From the NCBI GenBank assembly GCA_030141605.1, contig JAQGDQ010001056.1, positions 1 to 47,500 on the forward strand: a stretch of 47,500 nt of DNA. The letters are read 5' to 3'. Under the pieces are notes generated by a model. That model saw only the letters and a list, made by a program, of their open reading frames with translations. It was not told the DNA's origin and searched no databases. The DNA comes from Tubiluchus corallicola. Its lineage: Eukaryota; Priapulida; Priapulimorpha; Priapulimorphida; Tubiluchidae. This document shows positions 43,418-47,500 of this stretch, one piece after another. Made by a program: the position numbers and the translations under genes. Position 1 is the first letter of the stretch. Each line of letters opens with the position of its first letter.

Positions 43418-43919
43418 TTGGGAAATTTTTGGCTGCCTCCTAAAGGAATGGGTGATTTGAGTTGCATTAGAAATGTTCATTGTTACACCATTGGACTTGC
43501 TAATAAACACTGACTAGATTGATTTTATATTGTTCACTATGAATCGCATTTTATCAAGGTTCGTACTTACTGAAATAACGTCAAGTAATTATCTTTTATA
43601 CCCCTAGTTGACAATAGGTCCCGAGTTGATAGTTGATAAGTGCTCTGCGCCTGCGCAGAACTGTGTTGTCGTGAACCGCGCAATCATAAAAATGGCATTA
43701 TGATGTTAACAGAAACCTATTAAAACACCGAAAGATAATTATTTGACGTTGTTTCAATAAGAGGTAGGTTCCGAAGCTTGATAAAATGTCATACATAATG
43801 AACAATGTAAAATCAATTTAGTCAGTGTTTATTATAAAGTCTGATGGTGTAACAATGAACATTTTTAATGCAACTCAAATCACTCGTTCCTTCAGAAAGA
43901 CAGGGAAAAATTTCCTAGC
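43418..43919. mobile_element. Foldback element with arms about 185 bp and an NRF1-like core
   Basis: 43418-43598 is an inverted copy of 43731-43919, sharing GTGATTTGAGTTGCATT, GTTCATTGTTACACCAT, AATAAACACTGACTA and ATTTTATCAAG. Divergence between the arms is visible, so it is older than the element at 1-1029. The 132-bp core contains CTGCGCCTGCGCAG (near 43645-43660). No ORF. Confidence 0.8.
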
Positions 43920-44657
43920 ATAAATGCACTATTATGATTGTTAGTTCACCTAGAAAAAAGTGATACAGTTTTATTAATAATTCTGATTCCTTTCGTACAG
44001 ATAGTTTTGCAGGTGATGAAGAGTAGAACTAAACGTGTATAGAAGAAATTCAAAGTTGCACAAAAAATAATAATTGAAATGAAAAGTGAAATTAAATCTC
44101 AGTTAGTTCCTTGCTTGTTTACTTGCTGGCTTACTTTCTTAAATTTTCACTAGTTGGCGTTAAATGTTAAACTAATACTTAAGGTTGTCTAAATAATACA
44201 TTTTCTTGTTTGTAATCCCATTTTGGAGTCAATCCTACCACAAGATGAGAATGCGAAGTGACCTCTGTCCAGTATGATGTCCAGATTTTTTTGGGCGAAT
44301 TGGAATTTCTTCCACATGCGTTTAGTTTTACAACTCATCAGCTGCCAAATCTAATTGGACAAAATGAGGAAAAATTATTTAAAAAGCCACATAGTTTTTG
44401 AAAATGACCATAAAAATCTATTTACATTCACCGGCCATCCCTCACTGAACTTCTTTGTATTCTCAGATATTCATACCCAGTCTGACGAGGCTGATCAAAT
44501 TGCTTGTTGAATTATTGATTATGGCTGCAAATTTTATCGTCTTTAGTTTACGGCGTTGCCTGTTTACTTTAAACAGTGTTTACTGCCGCTGGTGAATGTA
44601 GTGCACTTGCTCGATAACTGAATAACAAGAAAAAGAAAATTCCTTCCACACTTTAAG
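43920..44657. other. No feature recognised
   Basis: No exon or named repeat seen. Confidence 0.4.
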
Positions 44658-44902
44658 ATGTCAGCACAGCACGGAAACATTTTATCAAAACCTCCAGCGC
44701 GCGCGTGAAATAAAAAAACATAGTACAATGAACCTATCCCATAATGCAATGAACCTATCCCATAATACAATGAACCTATCCCATAATGCAATGAACCTAT
44801 CAGTGCTTAGTTTTCATTAAACAAAAGAACGATTGTCAGCACAGTACAAAGATATTAAAAAATTTATCAACACCGCCAGTACGTGCGTGAAATAAAAAAC
44901 AT
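44658..44902. repeat. Direct duplication flanking a 23-bp minisatellite
   Basis: GTCAGCACAGCACGG through GCGTGAAATAAAAAAACATA (44658-44720) recurs diverged at 44834-44902. Between them the unit CAATGAACCTATCCCATAAT occurs four times with 23-bp spacing (about 44727-44800). Confidence 0.8.
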
Positions 44903-45254
44903 AACGGGGCAAACTATAAACTTATTAAAGTTTAGTTTTCAGACAACGAAAGTAAGATAAAAAGAAACACGGCTACATAAAAAATCATTTCACAAACCAA
45001 GCTCAACGTGCACTAATCCTGCTATGTGAACGGAACAGCGACGATGTTTGATATTTGATGGATATAGTTACAGGAAATGTGTAATGTGTAAAATTTAGAT
45101 ATTTTACAAAGTTCTTATGCAATTCATATATGAGCTATGTATTTCGAAAAGATGTGAAATAAATCTTTTTTTGCGGATTTTCACACTTTACTTAGACGTT
45201 TCGTATAATAGCTAGGACCTGGATAAAATGTGTAAAGTGACTTCAGCAAGGTAT
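44903..45254. other. No feature recognised
   Basis: No exon or named repeat seen. Confidence 0.4.
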
Positions 45255-45430
45255 AAATTGAGGAAGACTGGACGATTGTTTAGACTCAATCTCATTTTAA
45301 TTTACAGTCCAAAATATACATTTTCTTATCTATAAGTTAACAATTGTTCCTTATATTTGTATAATTAGCTTAGAAAATTAATTAACGGCCACCGAACACA
45401 GCTATTGCTTACATCAGAAACTAACAACAG
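45255..45430 (-). mobile_element. Family A fragment, copy A7 (old, diverged)
   Basis: GAGGAAGACTGGACGATTGT, CAATCTCATTTTAA, AATATACATTTT, AAAATTAATTAACGGC and CATCAGAAACTAACA follow the order of A5, with many changes. The right part is lost or unrecognisable. Confidence 0.6.
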
Positions 45431-45833
45431 TTGGTGCAATGGCAGGCGTCTTCCCTTGCCCGTCAAGCACATTTGCATAGGTGTTACAGTACTGTTTAAA
45501 TGCATGATGTCACGAAAAGTGGGCTTTACACCATATGACGTTATGAAACTAACACCGCAGTTCATGATCATGCTTATCACGCTACCGTCTTCTATTTGTC
45601 GGCCATGTGAAGGTGACAAAAAGGCACCGCTGTCAATCTTAGTAGATTCACTGAGCAGCGCGTAGCTTTGAAAGTTTAACGAAATTTGAGTATCCGAGGT
45701 AATTATTACGTAATCTAAGCTTTGATTTAAAAAAAGCTATTGTAGTTTCAATATTTTTGAGCATTCTTTATTATGAACTAATGTTTACACAATCACCGGT
45801 TTTCCTTTAAGTATAACTTTTCTTAGGTGTTTT
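45431..45833. other. No feature recognised
   Basis: Possibly the decayed remainder of A7. Overlapping ORFs on both strands (45365-45665) carry no recognisable motif. Confidence 0.3.
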
Positions 45834-46260
45834 CAGGGGCGTATCAAAACTTTACGACACCCTAGGCTGATAGTTCTGTCCCGTCCATCTCTATTGTGAA
45901 TTTATGGTTGCTTATGTAATGAGCATTTTAAACAGTTACTTGTGGTGTATTAGAAACAGTATTAACCTAGTATCTACATAGTCATTATTAATTACGTGTA
46001 TTTTCATAGCGCTTATAGTCAAGTAGGATGCGCCAATTCTTGTTGTGTAATACCATGCACTTGTTCGTTACGTGGGACTTATATAACAGCTGCTTTAAGT
46101 AACTGCTCTGGTGTGTTATAAAATGTGCCCTTTACATGAATATGAAAGAACATTATACACATTTCCCATGCGAATAAGAATTTTTTCTAAACTGTGACGC
46201 CCCTCAAACTTTGGCGCCCTAAGCTATAGCCTAGTTAGCCTATTGGTTAATACGCCCCTG
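45834..46260. mobile_element. hAT MITE, family E copy 2
   Basis: Ends CAGGGGCGTATCAAAAC and GGTTAATACGCCCCTG (inverse CAGGGGCGTATTAACC). Flanks GGTGTTTT (45826-45833) and CGTGTTTC (46261-46268) share 6 of 8 bases, consistent with an eroded 8-bp hAT target duplication. An insert of about 35 bp relative to copy 1 lies near 46003-46040. Confidence 0.9.
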
Positions 46261-46353
46261 CGTGTTTCATACATTCCCTGGTGATTGTACAGAATACGTG
46301 AAACGACTTAATCAATGCATTAAATTAAGGAAGCAGTTCGAATAAGCCAGTGA

Positions 46354-46995
46354 GTTAATTGTTTTATTAGCAGTGGATGCAACATCACCATCTATGACAC
46401 GCCACTTGACGAGAGAGGCCATTTTCCATTTCCCTTCAACAAGTCAGTTTTGCTCTCTAACTAATATACTTCCGAAAGGGCTGAATTGGAACGGCTAATG
46501 TGTCTTTTGGGAAACTTGCGAGATAACCCAAAATTAAAATGCATTGGTCTATCAAGCTATCGTCATCTCAACCCATCTCTGTGGCTGAGAAACTTAGGTT
46601 CTATTATCATGTCATCAAAACAAGAATTGAAACATTTCATCACCAAAATTTTTCCTCCATCCTGAACATCAAACACAACTAATACGTCACCAACATCACC
46701 ACCTCAAAAAAGCAAATAGCCACAACATCGAGTCAGTAATCTTGAAGCACTGTCTCAGTTGATGACGATATATCGTCAAAATGTAGGAGACCAGGCTACC
46801 TCATCAAATTCTCTTCAGTGAACTGACAAAAGATCACAAGGATGCCCTTTTCATTGTTACAAAGACCAACAGGAGCCAAAATATTCAGAAACCAAGTCCT
46901 GCAGCCGATGTAGAACATGACATCGGAACCCACAATGGAACCCAGTATTTCAAACCCAACGAAGTAAAGAAAAGTGGCACAAAATCAAGGTCAAA
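46354..46995 (+). pseudogene. Decayed coding remnant in a single frame, unidentified
   Basis: One plus-strand frame remains protein-like for about 214 codons although interrupted by five in-frame stops (near 46441, 46663, 46718, 46828, 46918) and closed by TAA near 46993. Stretches between stops look coding: TIYDTPLDERGHFPFPFNKS, ELERLMCLLGNLRDNPKLK, WLRNLGSIIMSSKQELKHF, LEALSQLMTIYRQNVGDQ, then a Cys/His pattern CPFHCYKDQQEPKY followed by CSRC. The region is also richer in C than its neighbours. Two pairs of Cys about 17 residues apart suggest a degenerate zinc-binding segment. A retroelement ORF or a processed pseudogene is possible; I cannot name the family. Other frames are open at 46785-47030 and 47034-47240, which could reflect frameshifts. 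Confidence 0.4.
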
Positions 46996-47239
46996 ATTGG
47001 ATAAGCCAAAAGCGACCAAAGTAGACTACTAAATATACGCAGAGAAGCAGAGTTTTTTCACTGTATTTAGTTATACATGCACCCCTCCCCCAAGTCTCAA
47101 ATGCCTTCTGTGTTTCACGCAAGAATTGGTCTCCTGAATCATTAACCATAGAAGAGGAAACACACTGGAACTTGACCAACCTGTTTACTAGAAAAATTTG
47201 CAAGTTCGTTGAAACTGAAACATCGCTAATTTCAAACAT

Positions 47240-47500
47240 TCCTTAAAATAAAATTGGCATTTTATAAAATGTCTAAGAAAATTGTATCAAAACAACTGAC
47301 AATTTGCTTGTATTTTTCACATTAAGGTTCATTGAACATTGTTAGAAAAAGTATATCCAACTATAATCTAAGAAATACGTGCTTTGCCTAAACAAAAATT
47401 TGCATTATATATAATGCCTAGGAAAAGCAGAAGAATTTTTTTAGACACATTGCCTGGTTTGTTTTAGCATTCTATATAATGTCTCCCAGCATTCTGCACA
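47240..47500. repeat. Three copies of a palindromic GCATT-TATA-AATGC motif
   Basis: GGCATTTTATAAAATGTCT (from 47255), TGCATTATATATAATGCCT (47401-47419, with the perfect palindrome at 47402-47417) and AGCATTCTATATAATGTCT (from 47465). Each is followed by a purine-rich or pyrimidine spacer. No gene recognised. Confidence 0.6.

Overview
The window reads as nuclear DNA from an animal, most likely an invertebrate. I cannot place it more precisely: arthropod/chelicerate, mollusc or another phylum would all fit. The reasons are that it is AT-rich and gene-poor, coding exons end at consensus splice sites instead of running through long ORFs, several LINE relics have poly(A) or short-repeat tails, and there are long AT, ATT, ATG and TG microsatellites. 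Nothing looks prokaryotic, and I saw no tRNA, rRNA or CRISPR array.

Conventional gene content is small. The best case is a minus-strand first coding exon (20152-20897), 248 codons of a Ser/Thr/Asp/Glu-rich, probably disordered protein, ending at a strong GTATGT donor. Its later exons are not recognisable in the window. A second candidate is a plus-strand acidic terminal exon (11855-11950) behind a consensus acceptor. A decayed single-frame coding remnant lies at 46354-46995, and a weak candidate TATA promoter with a short first exon at 32330-32400.

Most of the rest is mobile DNA. From left to right: a near-perfect 1,029-bp foldback element with a small ORF through its core (1-1029); a TG tract; a 320-bp hairpin element; a 5'-truncated LINE (about 3150-3590); a Harbinger-type MITE with TAA target duplications (6472-7116); a family of roughly 600-bp elements always bounded by TTAA (called A here, seven copies or pieces); family B, into one copy of which an A copy has jumped (17349-18829); family C, two copies carrying DR1-like nuclear-receptor half-site pairs near both ends; a Harbinger relic with a transposase-like remnant (22113-22840); an internally deleted LINE-like element with a GC-rich 5' part (25661-26757); family D (two copies flanking an A copy); more LINE tails (16733-17345, 30682-31560, 36480-37130, 37440-37664, 39756-40530); two hAT MITEs (family E); and a second foldback element (43418-43919).

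There are also remarkable tandem arrays: a 63-bp array of about 22 units enclosed by inverted repeats (12006-13460); a 28-bp array of about 50 units with higher-order structure (32729-34150); a degenerate 15-16-bp array made of TTCNNNGAA palindromes (15573-15770); and a 66-bp array with an RFX-type X-box in every unit (25331-25575).

I found no convincing new multi-gene system. The most unusual content is the set of repeats that carry transcription-factor-like palindromes (X-box, TTCNNNGAA, DR1, NRF1-like), the foldback element with an ORF in its core, and the array caged by inverted repeats. Family letters A-E are mine. Boundaries were read by eye and may be off by a few bases, more for degraded copies.
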